From Oreocharis arfaki (taxonomy: Eukaryota; Chordata; Aves; Passeriformes; Paramythiidae), in assembly GCA_013398015.1 (NCBI GenBank), contig VZRR01011537.1, forward strand, positions 269,647 to 333,646: a DNA stretch of 64,000 nucleotides, given 5' to 3'. Each line of letters starts with the position of its first letter. The stretch's first letter is position 1. Below, one piece after another: positions 36,813 to 51,000 of this stretch. Under the pieces are notes generated by a model. The model was given only the letters and a program-made list of their open reading frames with translations, had not been told where the DNA came from and searched no databases. The position numbers were made by a program, and so were the translations under genes.

Positions 36813-39800
36813 GAGATCACACATGCAGCGATATAAATATTCTTGCAGTAAGCAGCAAATCCTTTTGGTACAAGAGACTAACCTCACTCCACCTATGGCT
36901 CCTGTGCAAATAAACTGCTATGCCTGTTCAGGACCCTTACAGATTTTGGTACAGGCCTGAAACACACAGTTCGTATTGTACAAAACTTCCGATTATGCTA
37001 TCTCCATCCAGGATGTTTCCTATTTCGTTATGGATTGTGATATCTAGAAATGGAAACATTAAAGCCTCATTTCTGCAGCACTTCCTCAGGCAGAAGCTGT
37101 GGCAGGTGGTGCATGCCTGGGCACAGGGGCAGGCACACCAGCTTTCCCTTCTCAGTAAGCAATGGAGTAACACTGGTTCCCACTGGTAACTGAAAGGATA
37201 TAGTATCACTGTACTGGCAGGAGTCATGTATCTCATATACACAAATATATTTTGTTTTTTGTATTTTCATTTGATGTTAAGTTAGATGAATTTGAAAGCT
37301 AGGGATACGATTCATCTCACCACCTTTAGCTGTCTGAGAAGGAGGTGCCCGATCCAAGCTGTTCATGCAGTCTTCCTCCAAGCCAGTGGGGTGAGAGGGG
37401 AATTTTTATTCCTTCTGCTGCCTCCTGAGCATGGGTGTCCCTGCTGGGGTCTGGCATAGGTGGGATGTGTGGCACTTGGGTGGCTGGTGCTAGCTGGGAG
37501 AAATTGAACAGTCTGTTTCCTCAAATGAAAAGCCTAAATATTACTTGTTCTGCATATTCAGGAGGTGTTTCCTAAAAAATAAGTTTGTGCACAAATGCAA
37601 AGATCTGCTGCTCAGGGCCTGTGTTTGGAAAGTATGCACAAAGACTTCTCCTTTGTACACTATATGGTAAAATACATGGTGAAATATTATGTTGGCATAC
37701 AAAAACCAGAAATACTCTCTTAATTGCAAGATTTAATTTAGTAGAAAGATCCTAGATATAAAATAATGTAATCCTAATGTGTATTCCTAAAAAAAAATTT
37801 CAAAAGGACCCTGCCTTTTTCAGGGCTGGAAAAATCAACTGCAGAAAAACATTTTCTTAACATGAAATTGTTATTAACTTCTTAAAGTGTGGGCATCAAC
37901 TCTACATCCTCAGTTTTCATATTGATTAAGTTATGTCTGGTTTTTTAGTATGAAGACGTATTTTTTTTTTTTAATTACAAGCTCCAGAGATCAAGGTTCT
38001 AGTGTTATAAATACAAAGCTGGACAAATCTTTCCTGCATTCTTACTGTCAAAAACAGACACGACAGAAATGGAGGAGATGATGAAAAAACTGAAGTGGCT
38101 TGCTAAAAGTCATGTAACAGGATCCTCTCCCAAGCTCCGGTGAGGGGGTAAAGCTGCTGACTGGGACTTCAGATGGACTAGATTGCCCTACAGTTAGCTT
38201 GACATTTCCAGTTCAAGTTCCCTTGGGAGAAAAACAGTATGATAAATCACAGTTATATTCAAACATGGAATATCATGAGCAAGAATTTTATTATTTTTAG
38301 TATTTTTAGAATGGCAAAAGATTTTGTGATGAATAGTTCCTTATTAGCAATCTATACTAGGACCCAAGTAAACTACTAGCCAAAGGCTGATGAGTACGGT
38401 TTGTTTTTTAAGTGTACAAGTATGAGATAATCTGAGATATCTTCAGTGGACCAGATATACTCTGGCCCTGTGCCAACTTCCCCACTCAGCCTCCAGTGTT
38501 TCAATAAATTGAGGACATTTATGGATATTTCTCATGCTCGGCCAGTAAAAAGATAGTTGGTACTCTGAGCCCTGAAACCAATTGAGGTTTGGTCAGAAAA
38601 TAAACCTGACTTCATCATTCCCAATATTGTTTCTCAAAGACCGTGGCCTTTCTTCTGTTGGTTCATATTCGCTTAGAAAAACGTAAATGGAATAATTTTG
38701 TGGCAGCAGACCTTGTGCCAAATCAGGAGCCCAGCTTCATGCCAGACCATGTACCATCCATCCTTCAGCAGTTGAAATAAAATCAGGAAAAGCTTTGAAC
38801 TAGCTCTGAGTCAGCAAACCTGTTCTGGGGTGGACCAGAGTGTGCAGTGATCCGGCAGTGTATAGATCCGGCATGAGCCCTCATGACATCACAGCCTGAG
38901 GGTAGATAGCCGTATCTTGGGTTTTTGTCTGCAGCTTGTCACATTGCAAACTGACAAAAAGCTGCTTAGCCTAGGAACCCTAATCATTAGATCTCTGTGC
39001 TCACCTAACAAAGTTGTGTTGTTTTTAGGGAGGGTGAGCTGTGGGAGAGGCCTCACATCTGTCTGCAAAACACCAACTGGACCTACTCTGAGAGCACCAC
39101 CTGTGCGTTGCCCTGCTGTGTAGGGAAGCACTAGGAAGTTTGGCCTTTGTGCTTCTTCCCCCTTTTCTTGGGTGAAGTGCATGAGTCAGCCATCGTCACA
39201 GCCTTTGGGGTACTTGAGATGGCATTGCTCTCTCCTCTGGTGCAGATGGGGGTTTCACTGTCCCATCAACCATTGAAGCAGTGTCTGTAGCCATCACTTC
39301 TAGTTGTTGAACTAACAAAGCAATAAAAGGGAGTGCAGTGTAGGATGCTCATTGCCAAAATCGTCTGGGTCTGAGCTGAAACACCGATTGCTAGACATTA
39401 AGTTCTGCTGGCTTCTCTCTTTGTGAATGAATTCACATTTACCTAAGGAGTTTTATAGACACCCTTGCAATTCCAATAGGCCTTTATAAGCAGGATTTGG
39501 GGAGACAAGATTAAACATTATTATTGGTATTGTTATTGGTATTATCATTGTTGTAGTTGCTAATTACCTGTTGAAGATTTGTGTTTAACTGAGCCCAGGT
39601 TGCAGTGTGTTAGGTCAGGACCTGCCTTGAAAGGTTCCCTGAACAGCAACCAGCTGCTGTAGAGACAGGGTTATCAGTTTTCAGCAAAGCCTGGGACAGA
39701 TCGCTTGAGCCCTGCCCCCAGAAGCAGCCTGTCCTCTCTATGTTTCTCCGGATGGTTGCTCTGTTGCAAGTGTCCATCCTCAACTTTTCCATCCATTATC

Positions 39801-42800
39801 TGTTGCCATTGTAAATCAAGAAATGCATGATTTGATGAAATTTTCAGTAGTTATCAGGAAGTAAATATCTTAAGTCTAACGTCAAGTGACTTCTGTGTCT
39901 TGGCCTCACAGTAGTTTCCATAGAAGATGTTCTTGATGCTATAGATAAAAATTCAGTTGGAGGAAGGAATTAACCCTAGTCATAAAAATGTATCTTTATA
40001 TTGTTTTTTACCACCACTGAGCATTTTTATAAGTTTAATCACATCTAATGCATTAAAGAATTTATCATTTGTAGCACATAATTAAAATCCCTGTGATATA
40101 ATATAGCAATAATTTTTACAAATTAGTCTGGAAAAGTGCAAACAGTTATGTTTTTGTTTACGATGTTATCAAATATTTTACATTTTATGGCGGTTTGGGG
40201 AACAGAAAAGCTATTGAATTAGTTTAGAATAATTCCTCGTTTGTATTCTCTGAACTGGACAAACGGTCTTTCACTTCTTTATAGGAGCATTGAGGCTTTA
40301 CCCACCCACAGCAAGGAAAATAACTAAGAATTGTGTTTTAAGGGCTATGTCACATGCATGTGTGTCGTGTGTGTGAATACTGTACTGTTACAGTTCTCTG
40401 GAGAAAAATAGAGAATTTGTGGATCCTACTTTCCTAACCCATCTCCTGGGATGGAAATAGAATCTCACTAGTCATCACTGCTGCTGCATATCACGTGACT
40501 TTCTTTTTGGGTTTCTTGAGAAAAAGAGATGCTTGGTTATAATTTTCACACAAACATTCCCTCCCTGAAATTCTGGTATAACAATTAACTGGAAAAATTA
40601 CTTAAATCAAAATATTTTTAAAATGCATTCTGATTTCTCTTGTCTGCAAGATAGATCTGGCATTTGCACTCATTGGCCAACAAGTATACTCCTCAAGTCC
40701 AAGGTTTTTTTTAGACTGTGAACTTTTCCAGAGGGGATATATTATGATTATTGTATGTCAGTGGTGGAAGTATTGAAGCACTACTTCTACACCAAACCAA
40801 AATTGCTGGAGAAATGAAATTCACTTCACATACAGAAGGAACCAAAATGCCATAACACAACAAAAACGTCAGAGATATTCACCTCCCTACATCAGTTCTA
40901 CTGTAGATACAATGCTATTTTGTTTATAGCTTACATATAAAAATATTTTCCTGTTTACTTTCTCAAAGGAGGTAGTGGTTTTCTTTTCACATCTTATAGA
41001 AGAAACATTTTTCATCCGTTGGTACTCTCTAAATGGTATATTCAATGTTGAATTATTTTAAGTCTACCTTTCAAAATGAAATTCTGATCTTGCGTAAGAT
41101 GCCTGGAGAGTGTCATAAGCTAAGACAAAAGTCCATGCTGGACATCCACTGCATGTCTGGGTGCTGTGTGCCAGCACTGACCTGTGGAGTTGCCAGCCTC
41201 TCCTGGACTGGGTAACTCACAGCACTGCCTCTGCCACTGGTCCTTTCAGGCCACTCTGGATCCCTGTGTCAGTGTAGACAGTAAAGGTCTATCATATGTA
41301 GATCTTTAAATCCTGATCTGCTAACTATATATGGGATGCTCCCGTACAGCTGTGGTGAACATCACTGTGATGATAACCTCTGAATACGTCCTATTAGTTT
41401 AGTTTTGTTGTCCCAGAATCCAAATCCTGTGGAAACACTAATTCTGATTTAAATACATTCAAGTGAATTTCATTTTAAGCAGCATAAGAAATTTAGCACA
41501 TAAATCTCTGCTTGATTTCCCTACTGCATTTTAGTGTTCTTTGGGATTTAGGTCAGTAAATTTTTGTTGTTTGTGACACCATTCATCAGACCTCCTCCCC
41601 CTTCTTCTGGGACTCACTTCTAGGTTACTCTCTTCATCTCATCAGGGACTCTTTCTTTCTCTCTCCCTCTGGCCTTTGACAATTTCTTCAGCTCCATTTG
41701 GCTCAACAGAGGAAAAGGGCATTCTTGCCCATAAACCTCTGTCTTTTAGACTGTTCTCAATGTCTCAAATTTTGGCAAGCACTCTGGATACTTGCTCAGA
41801 CCTTTGTTTTGTGTTCCCTGCTTGGTATAGTTCTGCACTCTGCGCTTGCCTCCATCCAGCACTTTGTTTAGCATTCCCCTTCTCTTCTCAGTGTGAAGTC
41901 TTAATGACCTTTTTAGCTCCTCTTTACTCTTTTGCATGATAGGATTCTTATAAGCCTTTAGCTGTGATGCTGCTCTCAGAGGCAAGGTATTGTACACAGA
42001 TTTCTTCAGTGCCATCAGAGCACAGTGATACATCAGGGGTTGTACTGGTCCCCCACTGTGCCAAAACAAGCTTTTGCGTCTGGGAACCCCACCTTGGAGG
42101 CAACTGCTTCTTTCCAACGACAACACATCATGGAGGATCACCTTTAAGGCCAAGGATGTAGTGACCAGGACTATTCATCATGAAGTCTCTCACTGTGGAT
42201 GGCTGGAAAGCAGCTTCAGGCCCACCAGGATGCTACTTGTCATATACTCTGGCTCTCCCCAGCCTTGGCCTTGCTTACAGTCATGCTTTGCTGTCACAAA
42301 TGAAGTTGTGTAGTAGAAGTGAGAAGGATTGTAGCTAAAGAAGTGTTTGGATTAGAAAAAAGTCTGGCATTGCTATTAGTAGCTACACACACATGAGTCT
42401 GGCAACCCAGGACGTGCAATACTTAGAGGAGCACAGTTCTCTGCAAATTATGCCCCTCTTTAGCCACTCCTCTTGCAAAAGGAGACTGGAAAAAGAATAG
42501 TAAAGGTGGAATCCACTGTAGTTAGCTCCTTTACATTTTGCTGCTTACATCTTCTTTCTGTCTGAAAGAACTGTGACAGGAGGATTGGGTCTAAATAACT
42601 GCAGCCTCCCTCAATAACACTGCTTTTTTTCCTGGAAATGCTAGGAAAAAACACCTCAGCTTCAAACCATAGTGACCCTCCTAGTCAGATGGAAATATGG
42701 CATTCATGTTTAAAAGGTGGATAAAAGCTTTTGTTTTCCTGAAACATCCTTCTAATTATGAACAAACTGGGTGACATTTTTCCTTGAAAGATGCATTTAC

Positions 42801-44952
42801 GAAGATATTTTGGCTTGAAAGAAGAAAAATGTTCAAAAGCCTGATCAAAATTCAGATGCCAATCATGCTAGTCGTCTTCTAGTGTGAAGAATTCGAACAG
42901 GATTTCTAATCTGATGACTCTGAAATGCAAAAAATCGAATGGCCTGAAAACTGCCCTGCCCAAACCTTCCTTGCAAATAATTGTTTCCTCTTTGTTCATT
43001 TAAAAACTCAATCCAACAGTTTCTCACATGCAGCCATTAAACTCTTATTTAAATTTTTTGGGATAATCTACTTCTGGCTTGGAGTGACACAAACATGCTC
43101 CTCTGTCCATGTGGCCCACCCATTATTAACCTCAGTCAAAAAATCTTCAGCCAAGCACATTGGCACCAAGAGCTCACGGGTTTGATCCTGCCAATCCCGG
43201 TGCTGCTTCTCCTGGGATGAAGTCAGCCAGATCCCTGGCAAGGCTGCGCTGCTTTTCATCTGCTCATGTGGCATCCAGCCCACTGGCAAGGGCTTGTGCC
43301 AGCCTTAGCCACCGACCAGTGCCGTGATGTGGGCGTAGATATCTCCGTCCCCATCGCAGGCACCTCTGCATCCAGGCAGCCAGGCTGTGGGGGTGTCGGA
43401 GCACACAGGCATCACTGGATACCAGGTACCCCACAACAAATAGTAGCTTTTGGGGTTACAAAAGCCTTCGCTCACTCCCCTGGGTTTCTTTCCTGCAGTG
43501 TCACCTAGCTAGTGACTACTGAGCCTTGAAGGAATGTGAGGGCAGATGGACAGCTGCTGAGAGGGCACTGGTCCCAGCTCTGCAGGTGGTGGCCAGTGGA
43601 GCCAGGGCCATATCCCACTGGTATGCCAAGGCCTGTTGCCACCACAGGGCAATATGGCAAGCTGGTACGTTACAGTGCTTCCTTAGGAGCCTGTCAGTGT
43701 GAAATACAGAAAGCGTTTGCTAGACTGATCCTTTGAAAGCAGCAGGAATCTTTGAGATGGTATAGGTAGAAAAAACACAATTACTGTGTGTAAAGTTGGT
43801 TTTATAAAAGAGAAGGGAGTTATTGTAGCCTTGCACTACATGAAAAACCTGAAAAAGGCCATAAGGTCTTGCCCACCATTTTGCATCCTGCAGGTATTCA
43901 GGCCCACCTCTTCAGAAACATAAAAATACAGTAGTAAATGCCTCACTGTGCCCCTCCTCTAACAGAAAACAAGTTCCTTAACAACTAAATATCTTCTAGA
44001 AAGAAACAGAAAATTCATATGTATGAGTATTGTACTGGAAGATGCATAAGATGTATCTGTATATTTTTTCAGGCATTCAGTAAAACTTTTAAGAGCAGTC
44101 CAAGTTACCCAGACTTATCCATCTTACATTGATGGGCAATCAACATGAGTGCCCATGTTTATCTTCTGAAATGTTTTTGTCCTCTCTTGTCAGTACTTGG
44201 AAATAACTTGCAAAATACAGATTGAGAATGTTAGATTGGTTTTTGATTGGTTCAGAGACAGGATAATGGCCAGCTTGTCAGATAAGTTATTTGCAATGAA
44301 TAATTTAGTCTTAATCAGCTAAAGTTTTAATACCTTATATCTTTCACTAACCAATCTCACTTAACATATGGGGAATCAAGATGAATTCATCTTTTTGATT
44401 ACAAAATCAAAACCCTTCATATACATACTCATTGATGACAGGTCTCATAAAAGCACCTCCCTAAACTGCTGATGTTTCAGAAATTCTGTCTCACACAGTG
44501 CAACTCATTGATTATGCGAGGTGTTTTTAATCATGAGAACAAATTCTGCAAGGATGCCTGATGCCGGCACAGCAGCACCTCTGTCATGCTCTTTGACTCC
44601 AGCTATCTTTAAGACATCAGTGGTCGTTGCTCCCTGGCACCCAGGATGGGGTTTGGAGTGGCAAGACAAAGGTCACCTTATGGCAGGCTCTCATTTTTCA
44701 GGTGCCCTAATGGGTTTGGTGCCTTTTCAAACAAAAAAGATTTAAGATCTTCAGGGGAATGTAATCCATTTCTGGTAAGAAATGCAGAAACAAAAACGTT
44801 TTATGGTATTTTACTACTAGAAATACCAGATTTTAGAGAAGCATCTTTCCCTTAACAGTGTGCTACTGTATCTTCTGGTGTTTTCTGAGTAGCCAGACTA
44901 GAGAGGGTAGGGCAATTGTTAAAAACTTTAGCACAGGAAACAAAACACCCAC

Positions 44953-45033
44953 TTAAATTAAAGTTTAATTTAATTATTTTTTTTAAATTAAATTAAATAT
45001 TAAATTTAAAAGTAAAATAAACAAAAAATTAAG
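44953..45033. repeat. AT-rich palindrome and TTAAAT repeats
   Basis: TTAAATTAAA, a single G and TTTAATTTAA (44953-44973) form a perfect 10-base inverted repeat around one base. A second TTTAAATTAAATTAAATATTAAATTTAAAA-type stretch follows to about 45012. The region could extrude a cruciform or unwind easily. Confidence 0.85.
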
Positions 45034-48000
45034 AAGTAAAACTCAAAACCTTTATCTAAATGGAAACAAAGTGAGGGATTGTTTTCTGCATTACGTCTTC
45101 CCCAGAAAGAGTTGATATTATTTAGGAGTAGCTTCTTTGGGGCACATTCTGCTTCCCATAATGGACCAACATTCTTAATTTCCAGTTTATTTTGTAAGCG
45201 AACTGATTCTTCCTTGTAGTAATGTTTTCAATAGATTAAAATAATTAAAAAAAAAAAAAAAGAAAAGGACACATTTTCCAATTTTTGTCCAGCTGTGGAT
45301 CATAGTTAGATATCCATATTATAAAGTGTTCATGAGTATGATTGATCCTTATCCTGATAGTGGCCACAGTGTACTGAAAATTCTGTCCTGGCTTTTCAAT
45401 TCTTGAAAACCTGAGCAGGTGTTCATCCTCATAAAAAACAAAAAAAGAGGAAGAAGTGTACAAAGTACTTCAAGCGTCAAACTGCTGAGCAGTCTCCATG
45501 ATATTTTTGCCTCATAGTGATGACATCTCTTGCTTTCACTGTCCCAAGGAACCACAGGTAAGATGAGGTCACTGTCAGCTTGTATGGGAGACCTGAGTTG
45601 CTATAGCAGAGGTGTTGGGAGTAGCAATGCTGGTGACTCATTATATGTGACACATTTCCTTCTGAGTCACTGTAGAATCAATGCCCTGTCAGGATGCTGA
45701 GAGGCATCAACAGGGGCTGTCTCCATCTCCTGAAACCAACAAAAAAGTCACTTGTTGTCGGGGAGGTTCTTCAGCACTCACTGGCTGGCCAGGAGAGAAA
45801 ACAGAGGGGAATTGCAAAATTCTTCTCTAACAGTAGCACCCCTCTCAGAACAGACTCTCTTTATTCTCTGCACCATGCTTAGGTCTCTGTAGGTCTCTGG
45901 TGCTGGCAGCCCACAGTAGAGTCTTGTAGTCAACACCCATTGTGCTGGAACTTGGGGTTATGCAGTAGGCACCTTCCACCAGGATTAAATCCTGGCATCT
46001 GCTGAATTTTGCTCTGAGTTTTTTCAGAATTGAAGCTCTGACATTTAGTTATATTATGTCATAGATTTTTAGACAGAGCTACTTCAGTGAAATATTTAAT
46101 AATGAGAAGGACAGTGCAATTCACGGGTATGAACAAAAAGGGGCTGTAACTCAGACCTCTATACACAAGAAGACTCTTCCCAGGTCAAACAAAATAAAAT
46201 TCCACAGTACACTTCTTTGATGGTATAAGCACTGAAATGGATATTTACTGGTAGTGAACCAAAAATAATCAATGATGCACAAAAGAATGTATTTTAAACT
46301 AATATTTAAAGCAATTTTTGTCACTTAACAAAGAATCAGTGTTTTAGTGAATACCTATCATAGTAGTGTTTTAAGCATGATGTTCCAAAATCCAGTACAA
46401 GCAAGTGCTTGTAGAAAGAGGGGATATTTTTGTTAAACCATGTGCAAAAACTAGGAGAAACTTTTGAGCACACAGTATCTCCATCAGGCAAAAAAGGGTC
46501 AAAAACACAGGGCTAGAAATATGTTCTTCTGAAGTAATGTTGTTAGACTGATATAAGAACTGTTTGTCTGACAGTACGTTCATTTAATTCAGCTCTGTCA
46601 GCTAATTTAATAAATGTGTTATGCCTACCTACACACTTCATAGTAAGAAGTGAAATGGAAGCTGTCACACATCTCGTTGTTTACTTTAAGGGCAATAAAA
46701 TAAGATCACATTACTTAGACTGGTAAACTTGGCTTTCGTGACATTCTTTAACTATGTCATGATGTCTTCATGATAAAATTCACAGTACTGTATTTAAAAT
46801 GAAAATAAACACAAGCACTCTATCTGCAGAATTAAGCAGGAATTTGATGATGCTTAGATAATGCTTTGTTTTGTAGGTGGATAGGTGACAATGAGAACCC
46901 AAACTGAACTCTGTACTTTAAACTTACAACTTAAATAGTAAAAATAAATAGGAGTACATCAGGTCATGCAGTTTCCTAATGTGAAAGATTTTTTTTGCAT
47001 TTTAAAGGTATGTTACTTCACATTATTATGTATCTAGACTCAGCAGATTAGGGCCCACGAAGAATCCCAGAAAAAACAGACAGTTTTAGCTATTCAGTGG
47101 AGATGCTCTGGTACAGTCACTGAGCTAGTAATCAAAATTTTAAAAAAATAAAATTTGACACGATGAAATCTTATGTCAGACTTTTATTTCATCTCTTATT
47201 TTGTTTTAATTGAAACACTCCTACAAAATATTTGTATTTTAATGACAGAACACAGTTCAGCCAAAATGCTTTTGAACAGCTTTCACAGGCTATGTAAAAA
47301 AATATTGCAGATATCAGTTATTTCAACATGAGCAACAGCTTGCTTTTTTATTCAGTAATTGAGAAACACAGATAAGCTGCACACAATATAACCTGAAACT
47401 GTGACATGATTCCCTACTGTATTACCTTTGAAGTATTCAGTATATTATTACCTCTTTTTTTTTCAGTAAGATGAAAGTAGAAACTTTTCCAAAATGGGAA
47501 GTCCCCTGTAGGTGGCAATTTGGAATTCATTCACTCCTTAAGTAATTGCTTTCAACTTCTGGAGACTCAGTTTCCATAACAATTAATGCCCTGTGCTTGC
47601 AGATAGGACTTGATGATGCTGAGATGCATCACTGAGTAAATAGACTGATGCATCAAACCCACAAGAAGGTATTTTGCAGATGCCATTTATTCCTGGCAGT
47701 GGTCAGTGAAGTAAACACCACAGTAAATCACACAGATGTGTGCTGCACTGATGACTGAGTGGCTGTGCATGGCAATTATACAGGATTTGGGTATCTCCTC
47801 AGTAGCAGTGCCTGAGCCCTCTAGTGGCCCTCTCGGTATTTCACTGGCCACCAGAGATTCCTCCCGTGTGTTGAGATGGGATTCTCGCAGTAAACTGGGC
47901 CAGGGGAACCAAATCTGCTTCCTTCTTGTTACATGGTACAAGTACAGGGAGCAAGGTGTTCCTGACGCCTCTCCTGACATCCCTCCTAGCAGCCTGGCAG

Positions 48001-51000
48001 TGCACAGAAAGGGATGCTGCTGTGCCCCATTGCAGCTGCCACTGTCCTCTGTGGGTTTCCAGGTCTTTCAGTAGCTAAGGGCATGTTCTTCTTCAAATTA
48101 TGGTGGGCATCCATGCTAAGCAGGCATCCAGGTGGCCTCACTGTTTCCTTTCACACTGCTTTTGCTCCCAGGAGGAAGGTGGGAGGGACAAACATTGGTG
48201 ATAGCAGGAGGTGAGGCTGGAGGTACAAGAGAAAACCAGGAGTGGCTTTTGGGCTTTCCAGCTCAGCTCTAAGTTTGAGATCACATGGCCTCTGCCTCTA
48301 GCTGCCAAATCATGTCAACTGCCTCAAAACGACTCATTCGTCTGTCCTTAATCATTTCTGGCCAAATTATTAGCTCTTTTTCGTGTTCGTTGGGCATCTC
48401 GAAACCAGAAACAGCCTGAATACTTTTCCCTATGTACGTAAAACAATTTATGACACTCCCCACCCAGTCGTCTATAAATAATCCCAGTCCTCTGTGATTG
48501 CCCCATTATAGTGGGAAGTATTAGTGAGATAATTGCAGGCATCCTGCCAGCTCTTAACAGAACTTTGCATCCCATCACATGGATCTCTTCTAGCACCTCC
48601 TGGTGAAAGTTACCACTACAAAATAAATTCTCATTCTGCTAATGCTATGACAGCACATGTTAAAGCATGGGAATGACAAATGCACACACCTCATCATGCA
48701 TCACTTGAAAAACATAGCTAGATTTGGCTGACCCTGGCACAATAGATGGGCACCAGAGCTTGGTGGCAGCACCTTGGTGATATCACAGAAAACCTTTAAA
48801 GAGCCCGTGTTCAGGGCATCAGTGAATGTTCAGCAAAGACAAAGCAGAGCTTAAAAGTATGAAAATGGAAAATGCCGTCTGTCATGTCAGATTTAAGGGT
48901 CTATTTGCCAAGTGAGAACATGGAGCATGGCTGACTGAGTGGCACTGTGACACCCTGGGAGGACACCAGAGAAAATTTGTGGACACTGCCTTCCCTGCTT
49001 GCTGCTGCCTGACCCCACTAGATCCAGGTGCTTGTGCTGAGTGGAAGGCACTATACCATGCTTAGTCCTGGGACAAAATGTCCATCCCCATCTGGCCCAG
49101 GATATCCTCCCTGGTCCTCAAAGAGAAAAAAAAACATCTGCAGTTAAGCACTTGCATGGCACAGATGAAGTCAAACTCTACATTGCCTCTCTAGCTCTGC
49201 ACACCAACCAGAGAAACATTTTTCCCTGTTAAGGTTTGTAAAAGTGAATGCTACAAGCGCTTCATGGTAATACACACAGCATTTCCAGCAAATATATATA
49301 TAGCTAAGCTATTTGCCTTCCCACTATTTTCGCTTTATTCTGTCTTTTTCTATCTTTTTAATGGAATTTGGAAGAAAATAGAGGGGTATTTCCCCCCTCT
49401 TCTCCAATTTAGGTCCTTTTTTTTCCTAGCAAAAATTTTTGCAATCAAAATTTAACCAACCTTGTAATGTTTTTGAAGTTATTCATGAGGAGAGTAGCAA
49501 TTCTGCTTCTGTAATGTAGTTTAAAGTAGTTAATCCTACAAACAAAACAAATCAGTCACCAATGTTAATGCATTGTAACAGATATGACATAGTGATGTGT
49601 TTTCCTGAAAATTTAAAAGACCTTGAAAATACCAGATCTCATTTTTCAGCTGTGTTGTTAGTATTTTGTAAACTGGTAGAAAATTACTTGACTAAGGCAT
49701 ATAAAACTTAAGCAAGTTTAAAAATCCAGAGTCTCAGTCAAGGGATTTTATTTGATCATGCCTTGCTTAGCTTCACAATGATTTTCTCCTTTAGTGGACC
49801 TTGTGGAAGCAAGAGCTTTATGGCGCGTATCTGTATCTGCATTTTGAATTTCACACTAAACACTGCAATTATATACTGTGATATTAATATTCATAATCTG
49901 CTCTCTCCGTGGTGAACATGCTCGTCTTAAAGTAAACTTTACTAATAAGTGGCCTGATAAAATCCGTGTATAGGAGAATAGGTCTGGAGCGGTATGTGAT
50001 TGAGTGCACCTGATGGGATTATATCAAAACCAATACAGGCCTAGGAAATGGATTTCATTGTAGAAGAAAGCAATGGAACAATTATGAAGTTCACATGTAT
50101 GGGGAGACTAAAAGTATGGGATCCAACCAAATAACCTTTGCAGTTGTAAAGGCAGAAGTGACTCAGAGATTTTATGTGCAGAAATCTGGGCAGACAATCC
50201 GTATATATATAATTACTCTGACCTGATGAATGCATTATGCAGGGAATTACTAGTCAACATTTCATACTCAGTAGATTCTTTTTGTTAAAAAACATAGATT
50301 TCAGCTGGTTCATAAAGACTGACAAAAATATTTTTTAAATTTTTGTAAGTACATGATTAGTATTGCTTTTGGCAAAAGAATCTGTAAATGCAGTGCTGCA
50401 CTCTCCATTACCTTATATGTAACCAGTTTTACAAAAAAAATCTGATTTAATAAACTCTAGGCAGAAATGGCAGCAAACAACCCTCATAAAATATAAAGAA
50501 ATAATTTTCCCTCTAAATTATACATTCAAATCACACCACAGTACATAGTGTTCTTGCATGTTTAATGAAAATAAAAATTTCAACAAGTTCCAGATACCAC
50601 TGGTGAATAGAATACAAGCATTTTCACGTATCTGTCCGGCTGGATTCATGAAAGCTATAGGCTAAATGTATAGAGCACCTGCAGCTATACTATCATTGAA
50701 TTCAAGGTGGTTACAGCACAGACAGGTTTTCCAGCCCCTTACATACAGTGCCCAGCATATTATATTGGAGACATCCCTTTGAATAGGGATACATTAACTT
50801 AAGTGGTCTGACAGAAGCACAACATTACCAAAAGGGCTTTGAGGAATTTTTGGGGAATAATCCAAAGTGGCTTTTCGGGGAGTAAACGGGGCCAACTAGA
50901 GCAGCAACGAATATTCCTTATCTACCTCCCTAGATGAGGACCAGAAGGTAAACCACCTCAAGGGTGTATATAGCTGTGATGGATCTTCTTGCACCCCTCC

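Larger units (their letters stand above)
35081..44952. other. Noncoding stretch, no gene supported
   Basis: Mixed AT-rich and locally GC-richer sequence (around 37370-37500, 41080-41280 and 43170-43720). Long open frames at 36182-36604 and 41746-42153 on the minus strand have no convincing splice sites or motifs. Small repeats are listed separately. Confidence 0.5.

Noticed and set aside
41746..42153. 135-codon Lys/Arg-rich minus-strand open frame
   Set aside because: It is suggestive in composition, but internal splice candidates are weak and no family was recognised.
47687..48074. Overlapping frames of about 100 codons on both strands
   Set aside because: Simultaneous openness on both strands in GC-richer DNA points to composition; no strand has a complete splice pair.
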